Source: an uncultured Bacilli bacterium (lineage in GTDB: Bacteria; Bacillota_I; Bacilli_A; RF39; UBA660). From it: a DNA stretch of 36,120 bases. Positions 24,652-32,097 of this stretch are shown here, one piece after another. The notes beneath the pieces are model-generated. The model was not told where the DNA came from. It made no database searches and worked only from the letters and a program-made list of their open reading frames with translations. The number at the start of each line of letters is the position of its first letter. Within the stretch, counting starts at the first letter, position 1. The position numbers were made by a program, and so were the translations under genes. The stretch is taken from positions 1 to 36,120 of the forward strand of contig CAKOZV010000012.1 of the NCBI GenBank assembly GCA_934131695.1, written 5' to 3'.

Positions 24652-24674
24652 TGTTTAACTACTCTTTTCTTTTT
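24646..24674 (+). terminator. Terminator of rpoB-rpoC
   Basis: GAGTAGT (24646-24652) pairs with ACTACTC (24658-24664) around 5 nt and is followed by TTTTCTTTTT. The left arm overlaps the rpoC stop codon. Confidence 0.92.
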
Positions 24675-24712
24675 AGAAAAATTATGCTATTCTCTAAATG
24701 AGAGGTATCATT

Positions 24713-25459
24713 ATGAAATATATTAAAGTGTTAGTTGTAGTAGGTTTACTTATAGCATTTTCATTGCTATTTGTATATAAGGACCAGAAAGTAGCAGTTT
24801 TAGGGTATCATTCCTTTAGTGAAAATAAAGAAGAAGATATGTTTATTATGCCAATAAATGAGTTTGAAGAACAATTAAAGTACTTAAAGAAGCATAATTA
24901 TAAAACATTAAGTCTTGATGAATTTTACAATTATTATAAAGGTAAAAAAAAGATTCCTAGAAAAAGTGTTTTAATCACAATGGACGATGGTTATCAATCT
25001 AATTATGATTTAGCATTTCCTTTACTAAAAAAATATAAGATGAAAGCAACTGTTTTCTATATTGGTTCTAATGAGACTGGTGAAAATAAAAATTATATGA
25101 ATAAAGAAACATTGGCTTTAATTAAAAAAAATTATCCTAATATAGAAATAGCATCTCACTCTTATGGACTTCATTATGATAAATCAATAGAAAAAGGAAT
25201 AGATTATTTAACAGCAGATTTTGATAAAATGGGGGATGTTGTTAATACTAAGTACTTTGCATATCCTTATGGTCATTATAATGAAGATATTATTAAAGTG
25301 TTAAAAACTAAGAAATATAAAATGGCTTTTGGATTTGGACCTGGTAGGGAACATAGAAAAGCTAGTCGTAGTGATAACATTTATACAATACCAAGACTTA
25401 ACATTACTAATGGAATGCCACTGTGGAAATTTTCTCTTAGATTGATTTTACCTTATTAA
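24713..25459 (+). CDS. Membrane-anchored NodB-type polysaccharide deacetylase
   Basis: Extracellular metal-dependent carbohydrate esterase (family CE4) with an N-terminal membrane anchor (about residues 4-21). The NodB motifs are present: MDDGY with Asp91 and Asp92, SHSYGLH with His149 and His154, and FAYPYGHYN. The spacing of the two His (four residues apart) resembles the IcaB/PgaB/YadE group more than PgdA. The substrate could be a poly-N-acetylglucosamine-like polymer, peptidoglycan or another surface glycan; sequence does not decide. The ATG at 24713 has AGAGGT 7 nt upstream; an in-frame ATG at 24698 adds five residues. It is a single gene between two terminators. Confidence 0.92.
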   Translation: MKYIKVLVVVGLLIAFSLLFVYKDQKVAVLGYHSFSENKEEDMFIMPINEFEEQLKYLKKHNYKTLSLDEFYNYYKGKKKIPRKSVLITMDDGYQSNYDLAFPLLKKYKMKATVFYIGSNETGENKNYMNKETLALIKKNYPNIEIASHSYGLHYDKSIEKGIDYLTADFDKMGDVVNTKYFAYPYGHYNEDIIKVLKTKKYKMAFGFGPGREHRKASRSDNIYTIPRLNITNGMPLWKFSLRLILPY

Positions 25460-25463
25460 TGTG

Positions 25464-25500
25464 AAAAAGTGTCAATAACTATTTTGTCACTTTTCTTTTT
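25464..25500 (+). terminator. Terminator of the deacetylase gene
   Basis: AAAAGTG (25465-25471) pairs with CACTTTT (25488-25494) across a 16-nt loop, then CTTTTT. Confidence 0.82.
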
Positions 25501-25544
25501 ATCTAATATTTGTTAGAATAAGAATAGAATAAGAAGGTGTTAGT

Positions 25545-26147
25545 ATGCGTATAGGTGTAGATGTAGATGGAGTATTAAATGATGTGGCTGAATGGCATTT
25601 CGCTTACGGTTCTAAGTTTTGTGCAGACCACAATATTAATCGTGGATTTAACCCAAATGGTTATTATATGGAAGAACAATTTTATTTAACAGCTGAGGAG
25701 AATAGAGAATTTTGGAGGCAGTACATATTTGATTTATTATTAGCAATCCCACCACGTCCTTTTGCAACTGAAGTGATTCATAGATTAAGACAAGATGGAC
25801 ATGAAGTATTTATTTTAACCGCTAGAGATAATCAATATTTAACTAATCAGTATGATGGCATGAGTGATTTTTATGTAAAACATTGGTTAAATAAATATAA
25901 TATTGAATATGATGGTATAATAACGGGTACTACTAATAAAAAGGAAAAATGTATAAATGGGAAATTTGATATTATGATAGAAGATAAGAAAACTAATGTT
26001 GATATGATTAGTAAAATTATCCCAGTCTTTGTTTTTGATGCTCCATATAATCAGACCTGTAGTGGTACTAACGTGATAAGAGTTTATTCTTGGTATCAAG
26101 TATATCAAGAGATTACAGAAAAGTTTGCTCCAATAGAAATATTATAA
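25545..26147 (+). CDS. HAD-family 5'(3')-deoxyribonucleotidase-like phosphatase
   Basis: A 200-aa HAD-superfamily protein with nucleophile motif DVDGVLND (Asp6, Asp8), motif II FILTARD, the Lys region TTNKKEKC and motif IV IEDKKTNVD. This matches the NT5C/YorR-type 5'-nucleotidase group acting on deoxynucleoside monophosphates, though related members hydrolyse other phosphates. AAGGTGTT lies before the ATG. The stretch GAATAAGAATAGAATAAG just upstream hides any clear promoter. The 55-aa pilin-like gene begins 14 nt after its stop and gap 17 nt after that, so the three may be one transcript. Confidence 0.85.
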   Translation: MRIGVDVDGVLNDVAEWHFAYGSKFCADHNINRGFNPNGYYMEEQFYLTAEENREFWRQYIFDLLLAIPPRPFATEVIHRLRQDGHEVFILTARDNQYLTNQYDGMSDFYVKHWLNKYNIEYDGIITGTTNKKEKCINGKFDIMIEDKKTNVDMISKIIPVFVFDAPYNQTCSGTNVIRVYSWYQVYQEITEKFAPIEIL

Positions 26148-26161
26148 GGGGGGGAAAGATT

Positions 26162-26329
26162 ATGAAACTAAATAATAAAGGATTTGGTATAGGAACATTA
26201 ATTTTCTTTATATGTTTATTCTTTGTAATATTACTTGCTGTAACTTATATAGCATATACAAATGGGATAGAAAAGAAAGACAATAATAGTAATTCTATAC
26301 CAGAAATTAGAGAACCAGCGAATGAATAA
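26162..26329 (+). CDS. 55-aa membrane microprotein with prepilin-like start
   Basis: The protein begins MKLNNKGFGIGTLIFF: a short basic leader ending in KGF and then a hydrophobic helix (about residues 9-33), like the class III signal of type IV pilins and pseudopilins. The conserved Glu at position 5 of mature pilins is absent (Thr here), and only a 22-residue polar tail follows the helix, so it is not a normal pilin. The ATG at 26162 sits 7 nt after a run of seven G (26148-26154) that must act as the ribosome binding site. A longer reading from 26090 lies inside the nucleotidase gene and is rejected. It could be a small membrane regulator, or a pilin-like remnant. Function unknown. Confidence 0.7.
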   Translation: MKLNNKGFGIGTLIFFICLFFVILLAVTYIAYTNGIEKKDNNSNSIPEIREPANE

Positions 26330-26346
26330 GAAAGGAAGAGATACAA

Positions 26347-27348
26347 GTGCGAGTAGCAATTAATGGTTTTGGAAGAATAGGAAGACTAATTTTTAGAATA
26401 ATGGATCAAGATAGTGATTTTGAAATAGTTGCTATTAATGATTTAACGGATGCTGAACAGTTAGCATACTTATTAAAATATGATACTGCTCATCGTCCTT
26501 ATAGAAAAGATGAAATATCTTTTGATAATGATATGCTTATTGTAGGAGATAAAAAAATAAAAGTTTTAAGTGAAAAAGACCCATCATTATTACCATGGAA
26601 GGAACTAGATATAGATTTAGTTTATGAATGTACAGGATTATTTACTTCTCTTGAGAAAGCCAATGCTCATATAGAAGCAGGAGCTAAAAAAGTAGTTATA
26701 TCTGCACCAGCTAAAGGTGATGTTAAGACGGTAGTATACAATGTAAATGAAAATATCTTAGATAAAGATGATAAGATTATTTCTGCAGCTAGTTGTACTA
26801 CTAACTGTTTAGCACCAGTTTTAAATGTTATCGAAAAAGAATTTGGAATAGAAAGTGGTTATATGACTACAGTTCATGCTTATACTAATGACCAAGCAAA
26901 TCTAGATGTTGCTCATAAAAAAGGTATATATGCAAGACGTGGTAGAGCTAGTGCAGCTAATATAGTACCAACTAGTACAGGTGCAGCTAGTGCTATTGGA
27001 AAAGTAATCCCTTCACTTGAAGGAAAACTTTCAGGAATGGCAATGCGTGTTCCAGTAGTTACAGGTTCAGTTGTTGACTTGGTTTTAAAACTAAAGAAAA
27101 ATACAACTAAAGAAGAAATAAATGAAGTCTTAAAAAATAATCAGAATGAAACATTAGGATATACTACTGACCCAATTGTTTCTAGTGATGTGATTGGGAT
27201 GAGTTATGGCTCTTTGGTAGATGGGCTATTAACCTCTGTTAATAAAACTGATGATATGGAACTTGTTAAAATAATAGCTTGGTACGATAATGAAATGAGT
27301 TACTCTTATCAAATGGTAAGATGTGCTAAATACTTCTTAAGTCTATAA
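26347..27348 (+). CDS. gap: Glyceraldehyde-3-phosphate dehydrogenase, NAD type
   Basis: Oxidises glyceraldehyde 3-phosphate to 1,3-bisphosphoglycerate in glycolysis. The 333-aa protein begins with the Rossmann motif AINGFGRIGR, has Asp32 (NDLTD) favouring NAD, catalytic Cys150 in SCTTNCLAPV, MTTVHAYTNDQ with the active-site His, and WYDNEMSYSYQM. The start is GTG at 26347 (MRVAINGFG) with AAAGGAAG upstream. A strong terminator separates it from pgk, which has its own promoter, so the two are neighbours but probably made separately. Confidence 0.99.
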   Translation: MRVAINGFGRIGRLIFRIMDQDSDFEIVAINDLTDAEQLAYLLKYDTAHRPYRKDEISFDNDMLIVGDKKIKVLSEKDPSLLPWKELDIDLVYECTGLFTSLEKANAHIEAGAKKVVISAPAKGDVKTVVYNVNENILDKDDKIISAASCTTNCLAPVLNVIEKEFGIESGYMTTVHAYTNDQANLDVAHKKGIYARRGRASAANIVPTSTGAASAIGKVIPSLEGKLSGMAMRVPVVTGSVVDLVLKLKKNTTKEEINEVLKNNQNETLGYTTDPIVSSDVIGMSYGSLVDGLLTSVNKTDDMELVKIIAWYDNEMSYSYQMVRCAKYFLSL

Positions 27349-27356
27349 ATTTTAGG

Positions 27357-27380
27357 GAAAAGCTTAGCTTTTCTTTTTTT
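27357..27380 (+). terminator. Terminator of gap
   Basis: GAAAAGC (27357-27363) pairs with GCTTTTC (27367-27373) around TTA and is followed by seven T. Confidence 0.95.
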
Positions 27381-27393
27381 ATTCCTAAAAAAA

Positions 27394-27402
27394 TGTTATA
27401 CT
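27394..27402 (+). promoter_or_regulatory. Extended -10 promoter of the pgk-tpiA operon
   Basis: TGTTATACT (27394-27402) is an extended -10 element. The -35 position falls in the T-run of the gap terminator and has no consensus, so the TG extension probably compensates. Initiation near 27409 leaves a short leader with GGGTGAG. Confidence 0.6.
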
Positions 27403-27424
27403 GTCTTTAGGGTGAGTTGGCAAT

Positions 27425-28612
27425 ATGAAAAAGACAATAAGAGATTTTAATTTAAAAAATAAAAAAGTAATCATAAGATGTGATTTTAATGTTCCTATAA
27501 AAGATGGAAAAATAATAGATGATACAAGAATCAAAAATAGTTTAGATACTATTAAATATGCAATAGATAAAAATGCTAAAGTAATATTACTTAGTCACTT
27601 AGGAAGAATTAAAGAAGAAAGTGACAAATTAAAAAATAACTTGGATGTAGTGGCTAAAAGACTTAGTAAACTACTTAATAAAAAAGTAACATTTATAGAT
27701 GAGGTAGTAGGTGAAAAAGTAGAAACTGCTATTTCGAAAATGAAAGATAAAGATGTTATCTTACTACAAAACACTAGATATGAAGACTTAGATGGTAAAA
27801 AAGAAAGTAAATGTGATTTAGAGTTTGCTAAACAGTTAGCAAGTTATGGTGATATATTTATTAATGATGCTTTTGGTACTATTCATAGAGCACATGCCTC
27901 AAATTATGGAATTAGTAAGTATCTAGAAAGTGGTATTGGCTTTCTAGTAGAAAAAGAATTAGAAAAGTTATCTGTCTTAAATAATCCTGAAGACCCATTT
28001 GTTATTATTATGGGAGGAGCTAAAGTAGCTGATAAGATTGGAGTTATTGATAACTTATTACCAAAGTGCGATAAATTACTAATAGGAGGAGGAATGGCTT
28101 TTACCTTCTTACAAGCTGAAGGATATGAAATAGGAAATTCAATTTTTGATGCAGATTCACTAGAATACTGTCAAAAATTATTAAAAGAATATCCAGATAA
28201 AATAGTCTTACCAATTGATGTTGCTTGTAGCACGGAATATAAAGATAGTGATAAAAGAATAGAAAAAGATATAAATGAGATAGACTTTCATGAGATGGGC
28301 TTAGATATTGGGGAAAAGACTCTTAATCTTTTTGAAAAATATCTAAAGGAGGCAAAGACTGTCTTTTGGAATGGACCATTAGGCGTATATGAATTTTCTC
28401 TTTATGCTAAAAATACTGATAAATTATTAAACTACTTAGGAAAAAGTAAAGCTAAAGTAGTACTTGGTGGTGGAGATATTGTAGCAGCAGCTAGTAAACT
28501 TTCGATAACTGATAAGTTTTATCATGTTTCAACCGGAGGGGGAGCTACTTTAGAATATCTTAGTGGCAAAGAATTACCAGGACTTGAAAATATAGAAGAA
28601 AAAGAGGCATAA
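27425..28612 (+). CDS. pgk: Phosphoglycerate kinase
   Basis: Makes ATP from 1,3-bisphosphoglycerate. The 395-aa length is normal. Seen are the substrate-binding RCDFNVPIKDG, LLSHLGRIK, NDAFGTIHRAHASNYG, the nucleotide-side IMGGAKVADKIGV and the C-terminal GGGDIVAAASKL and STGGGATLEYLSG. GGGTGAG precedes the ATG. It heads a tightly packed run (GNAT protein, flippase, glycosyltransferase, tpiA) with gaps of 2 nt or overlaps. Confidence 0.99.
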   Translation: MKKTIRDFNLKNKKVIIRCDFNVPIKDGKIIDDTRIKNSLDTIKYAIDKNAKVILLSHLGRIKEESDKLKNNLDVVAKRLSKLLNKKVTFIDEVVGEKVETAISKMKDKDVILLQNTRYEDLDGKKESKCDLEFAKQLASYGDIFINDAFGTIHRAHASNYGISKYLESGIGFLVEKELEKLSVLNNPEDPFVIIMGGAKVADKIGVIDNLLPKCDKLLIGGGMAFTFLQAEGYEIGNSIFDADSLEYCQKLLKEYPDKIVLPIDVACSTEYKDSDKRIEKDINEIDFHEMGLDIGEKTLNLFEKYLKEAKTVFWNGPLGVYEFSLYAKNTDKLLNYLGKSKAKVVLGGGDIVAAASKLSITDKFYHVSTGGGATLEYLSGKELPGLENIEEKEA

Positions 28613-28614
28613 AG

Positions 28615-29067
28615 ATGAATAAGAGATATGTAGAAGTAGTAACTAATAAAGACTTAAATAAAATAGAGGCACTAAATGATTTCTGCCTTCATAATGATAT
28701 AGAAAATGTAAGTAAAAATATTTTAGCTAGTAAAGAGTTATCACCAGTTGTTTTTGAAGATTATTTGGCTTACTTTGATAATGATAAAGTAATAGATTAC
28801 TGTTTTATTCATGGTGAGAAAGATTTAGGAAGAGGATTTTTATCATTTCCTTGTACACTAAAACCAAGAAAAAGTACTACTTTTGTTGAAATATCTACTG
28901 ATTATGCCTTTTCTAATGGACTTGATGAAGTATCCATTATGACTAAGGATAATAATTTAAAAAACATTTTAGATAAGATGGGATTTATTTCTTTAGGTAC
29001 ATACAATGATATGTCATCTTACGTTTTAGGAAGAGAAGATAAAGAGAAAGGGAAAATAATGGTATGA
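28615..29067 (+). CDS. GNAT-like acetyltransferase, divergent
   Basis: A 150-aa protein whose second half resembles the GNAT fold: KPRKSTTFVEISTDYAFSNG then DEVSIMTKDNNLKNILDKMGFISLG, i.e. a strand, a helix and the common KMGF pattern near the end. The acetyl-CoA pyrophosphate loop (Q/RxxGxG/A) is not clear, so activity is uncertain. It begins 2 nt after pgk and overlaps the flippase gene by four bases (ATGA), so it should be co-translated with both. Substrate unknown. Confidence 0.65.
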   Translation: MNKRYVEVVTNKDLNKIEALNDFCLHNDIENVSKNILASKELSPVVFEDYLAYFDNDKVIDYCFIHGEKDLGRGFLSFPCTLKPRKSTTFVEISTDYAFSNGLDEVSIMTKDNNLKNILDKMGFISLGTYNDMSSYVLGREDKEKGKIMV

Positions 29068-30077
29068 AAAACTTAAAAAGAAATAGTTTTATTATTCTAC
29101 TTGTAACATTATTTGTTTTATTCTTAGTACTTAAAGATGATTATAAGAATATTATTGCTATTATTACAACCATGGATATGAAATTTGTCCTTATAGCAGT
29201 TATTCTTTATCTTGCTTATCTTTTCTTTCATACTTTAGTAAACTATTTGTGGGTAAATGAAAAAGAAAAACTATCATTACCACAAGCCTTTCAACATATG
29301 ATCATCACTCAGTTTTTTAATGGTATTACTCCTTTTTCAACAGGTGGTCAACCAATGGAAATATATATGCTAAAGAATCATGGCTTTCGTTATACAAAAG
29401 CTACTAATGTTATTATGCAAAACTTTATTGTTTATCAGTTGGCCCTTGTTATTTTTGGACTATTTGCTGTTATCTATAATTTTATTACTGGTGTATTAGT
29501 TTATAAAAGTGTTTTAACTACACTTATTATTCTAGGATTTTTAATAAATACTATAGTAGCAGTTGTTATGTTGTTTGTAGCAACTAGCAAGAAATTTACA
29601 AAATCATTATTAAATATTATTACTAGATTTGGTAATAATTTGCACTTTATTAAAAATAAAGAAAAGTTTTTAGCAAAATGGGAAGAAAGATTAGAAGACT
29701 TTCATAACTGTACTAGAGAAGTTAAGGAAAAGAAAGGATTGTTTGTATTAGGAATTATCTTAAATCTTATTAGTTTAACTTGTTATTATGCTATTCCTTT
29801 ATTTTTAGTTTATAGTCTTCATGATTATAATTCTATGACATTCTTTACTTCAATAGTAGCTAGTGCTTATGTTTTAATAATTGGTTCTTTTGTTCCTATT
29901 CCAGGTGCTACTGGGGGAATTGAATATGCCTTCTTAGAAATATTTTCTAGTTTTTTACCAACTACTAGTGTTAGAGCAGTTATGATAATTTGGCGTTTTA
30001 TTACATATTATTTAGGAATGATACTAGGTGGAATATTATTTAGTTTTCATAAGGAAGGAGACAAAGAATGCGAATAG
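29064..30077 (+). CDS. LPG-synthase-TM / YbhN-type membrane protein (putative lipid flippase)
   Basis: A 337-aa integral membrane protein with about eight hydrophobic segments, of the family that includes the flippase half of MprF and YbhN/AglD. The family signature is FFNGITPFSTGGQPMEIYML (about residues 89-108), and a second conserved region is FVPIPGATGGIEYAF near residue 280. Members move or anchor charged or glycosylated lipids; the lysyl-transferase half of MprF is absent here. It overlaps the GNAT gene by 4 nt and the glycosyltransferase by 10 nt, suggesting that it works with that glycolipid enzyme; this is inference from gene order. Confidence 0.88.
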   Translation: MKNLKRNSFIILLVTLFVLFLVLKDDYKNIIAIITTMDMKFVLIAVILYLAYLFFHTLVNYLWVNEKEKLSLPQAFQHMIITQFFNGITPFSTGGQPMEIYMLKNHGFRYTKATNVIMQNFIVYQLALVIFGLFAVIYNFITGVLVYKSVLTTLIILGFLINTIVAVVMLFVATSKKFTKSLLNIITRFGNNLHFIKNKEKFLAKWEERLEDFHNCTREVKEKKGLFVLGIILNLISLTCYYAIPLFLVYSLHDYNSMTFFTSIVASAYVLIIGSFVPIPGATGGIEYAFLEIFSSFLPTTSVRAVMIIWRFITYYLGMILGGILFSFHKEGDKECE

Positions 30078-31315
30078 GACTTTTTACAGATAGTTATCCT
30101 CCATATATAAATGGAGTATCTACTAGTGTTGAGACTTTGAAATATGCTTTAGAAGCAGAAGGACATACTGTCTATGTTGTAACTGTTGGTCAAGATGCGA
30201 CTACTTATTCTTATGATGAAGAAAAACACATATTGAAAGTACCAGGTGTACCTTTAGGAATATATGATTATAGGGCTGCTAGTATCTATCCTTTAAAAGT
30301 TATTAAAAAGATTAGGTCATGGAACTTAGATGTAATTCATTCACAGACAGAATTATGTATGGGTATCTTTGCTAGACTTTTAGCTAAACAGTATCATATA
30401 CCTTTAGTACATACTTATCACACTATGTATAAAGACTATACTTATTATGTTTCTAGAAATCATAAATATTTTGATATGGGATGTAAGAAAGCAGTTGAAT
30501 ACTTAAGTAAGTTTTATTGTGATAATACAGCAGATGCTTTTATTGTACCAACGATTAAAACTTATCATTTATTTAGAGATGAGTATCATTATAATAAAGA
30601 AATATATATAGTACCGACTGGTATTGATTCATCAAGATTTAATAAAGAAAATGTTGATATGTTAAAAGTCAGTGAAATGAGAAAAAAACTAGGCTATAAA
30701 AAAAATGATTTTGTTTATTTGTTTGTAGGTAGAATGGCTCAAGAGAAGAATATCTTATTTTTATTAGATGCGATGAAGGAGATTAAGAAGAAAAAAAGTA
30801 ATATTAAACTTTTACTAATTGGAGATGGTCCAGATAAAGATTTATATGATAAGAAGATGAAAGAGATGGAACTTACTGATTGTGTTAAATTCTTTGGTTC
30901 TGCTCCATGGAGTGATATGCCATTATATTATCATGTATGTCAGGCTTTTGTGACGGCATCTGTTACAGAGACTCAGGGATTAACAGTTATTGAAGCTTTA
31001 GCAGCTGAGAAACCGGTACTATGTATAGAAGATGAAGCTTTTCACACAATGGTTGTGGATAAAATGAATGGTATGTTCTTTGATGATGTTTCAACTTGTG
31101 CAAAAGAAATGTTAGAGTTAGCAGCTGATAAAAAAGAATATAACTCTTTGAAGAAACAAACAAAAAGTTCAATTAAAGCTTATTCATTATCATCATTTGC
31201 AAGTAGTGTATTAGATGTCTATAAAGTAGCAATAGATAACTTTAATAATAAAAAAGACTTTCCTAATATAATTCACAATACTGTTAAGAAGATATTTGAT
31301 AAGAAGGAGGATTAG
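30068..31315 (+). CDS. GT4 glycosyltransferase, probably diacylglycerol alpha-glucosyltransferase
   Basis: A 415-aa retaining glycosyltransferase with two Rossmann domains. The start RIGLFTDSYPPYINGVSTS, HSQTELCMGIFARLLAK and VHTYHTMYKDYTYYV are characteristic of bacterial 1,2-diacylglycerol 3-alpha-glucosyltransferases (the Acholeplasma MGS / streptococcal type). The donor-binding half has VPTGIDSSRF, LFVGRMAQEKN and the E-x7-E motif ETQGLTVIEALA. Such enzymes make monoglucosyl-diacylglycerol, a bilayer-tuning membrane lipid and anchor precursor. It starts inside the flippase gene end (10-nt overlap) and tpiA follows after 2 nt. Confidence 0.88.
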   Translation: MRIGLFTDSYPPYINGVSTSVETLKYALEAEGHTVYVVTVGQDATTYSYDEEKHILKVPGVPLGIYDYRAASIYPLKVIKKIRSWNLDVIHSQTELCMGIFARLLAKQYHIPLVHTYHTMYKDYTYYVSRNHKYFDMGCKKAVEYLSKFYCDNTADAFIVPTIKTYHLFRDEYHYNKEIYIVPTGIDSSRFNKENVDMLKVSEMRKKLGYKKNDFVYLFVGRMAQEKNILFLLDAMKEIKKKKSNIKLLLIGDGPDKDLYDKKMKEMELTDCVKFFGSAPWSDMPLYYHVCQAFVTASVTETQGLTVIEALAAEKPVLCIEDEAFHTMVVDKMNGMFFDDVSTCAKEMLELAADKKEYNSLKKQTKSSIKAYSLSSFASSVLDVYKVAIDNFNNKKDFPNIIHNTVKKIFDKKED

Positions 31316-31317
31316 TA

Positions 31318-31983
31318 GTGAAGATTATTTTAAATCATAAAAGTAATTTAACTTATCAAGAGATAATTGACTATTATAATGAGTATAAAAGGCTAAAAAC
31401 TAATCATGATTTAATTGTTTGTCCTACAACTTGTTATTTACCTATTTTTAAAGATGTGGTTTTGGGTAGTCAAGATATTAGTCCTTATAAGATGGGAAGC
31501 TATACTGGTGAAGTATCAGGAGAAGCTTTAAAATCATTAGGGGTTAAATATGTTTTTATTAATCATAGTGAAAGAAGACATTTAAATAATGAACCCTTAG
31601 AGCTAGCAAAAGAAAAATTAATAAGAGCTAAAGAAGCAGGACTAATACCAATTCTTTGTGTAGGAGAAGAGTCTTTAGAAGATGCTATTAGTGTATTAAC
31701 TCATGATTTAAATTATTTACTAAAAGACTTAACTTTTGATAATTTATATATATCTTATGAACCTTGTTATGCGATAGGTTCAGGTAATATTCCTAGTAGA
31801 GAAAAACTGGTGACTGTATTTACCTATTTAAAAGAAAAATATAACTATCCATTATTATATGGAGGTAGTGTTTCAGTTGCTACTATAGAACAATTAAAAG
31901 ATATTCCTTATTTAGATGGAGTGCTACTAGGAAAAGCTAGTCTTAGAGTGGAAGATGTTAGTGAATTTATAAAAAAACTATAA
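31318..31983 (+). CDS. tpiA: Triosephosphate isomerase, shortened form
   Basis: Interconverts dihydroxyacetone phosphate and glyceraldehyde 3-phosphate. Catalytic residues can be placed: Asn6 and Lys8 in LNHK, His83 in INHSERR, and Glu148 in SYEPCYAIGSG (loop 6), with YGGSV binding phosphate near the end. It has 221 residues, about 30 fewer than the usual bacterial enzyme. The first motif is NHK instead of NWK and loop 6 has Tyr151 where Trp is nearly universal. The start is GTG at 31318 with AAGGAGG 7 nt upstream. It closes the pgk operon. Confidence 0.95.
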   Translation: MKIILNHKSNLTYQEIIDYYNEYKRLKTNHDLIVCPTTCYLPIFKDVVLGSQDISPYKMGSYTGEVSGEALKSLGVKYVFINHSERRHLNNEPLELAKEKLIRAKEAGLIPILCVGEESLEDAISVLTHDLNYLLKDLTFDNLYISYEPCYAIGSGNIPSREKLVTVFTYLKEKYNYPLLYGGSVSVATIEQLKDIPYLDGVLLGKASLRVEDVSEFIKKL

Positions 31984-32013
31984 AGAGAAATTCGACAAAA
32001 TCTCTCTTTTTTT
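31984..32013 (+). terminator. Terminator of the pgk-tpiA operon
   Basis: AGAGA (31984-31988) pairs with TCTCT (32001-32005), weakly extended inward by TT/AA, then C and seven T. The loop contains a Spo0A-box sequence. Confidence 0.8.
31991..31997 (-). promoter_or_regulatory. Candidate Spo0A box upstream of spo0A
   Basis: On the minus strand the sequence is TTTTGTCGAAT, containing the exact 0A-box core TGTCGAA known from Bacillus. It lies about 59 bp upstream of the predicted spo0A start. The encoded Spo0A keeps the Bacillus recognition helix, so this site is readable in principle; binding is inferred. Confidence 0.5.
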
Positions 32014-32040
32014 GCTCTATCATTTTTTTATTTATTGTTA

Positions 32041-32046
32041 TATAAT
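32041..32046 (+). promoter_or_regulatory. -10 element of the spo0A promoter
   Basis: Perfect TATAAT with no good -35 (TATCAT at the 17-nt position), which fits a promoter that may need an activator. Initiation would be near 32053. Confidence 0.55.
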
Positions 32047-32052
32047 AAAATT

Positions 32053-32082
32053 GCGTAAGGTAGTATTGATGCGTGGTAGTAT
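32053..32082 (+). repeat. Imperfect direct repeat in the spo0A leader
   Basis: GCGTAAGGTAGTAT (32053-32066) and GCGTGGTAGTAT (32071-32082) repeat the same core around the predicted transcription start, just before AAGGAG. It may be an operator or an RNA element; nothing more can be said. Confidence 0.45.
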
Positions 32083-32097
32083 ATGGAAGGAGAATTT

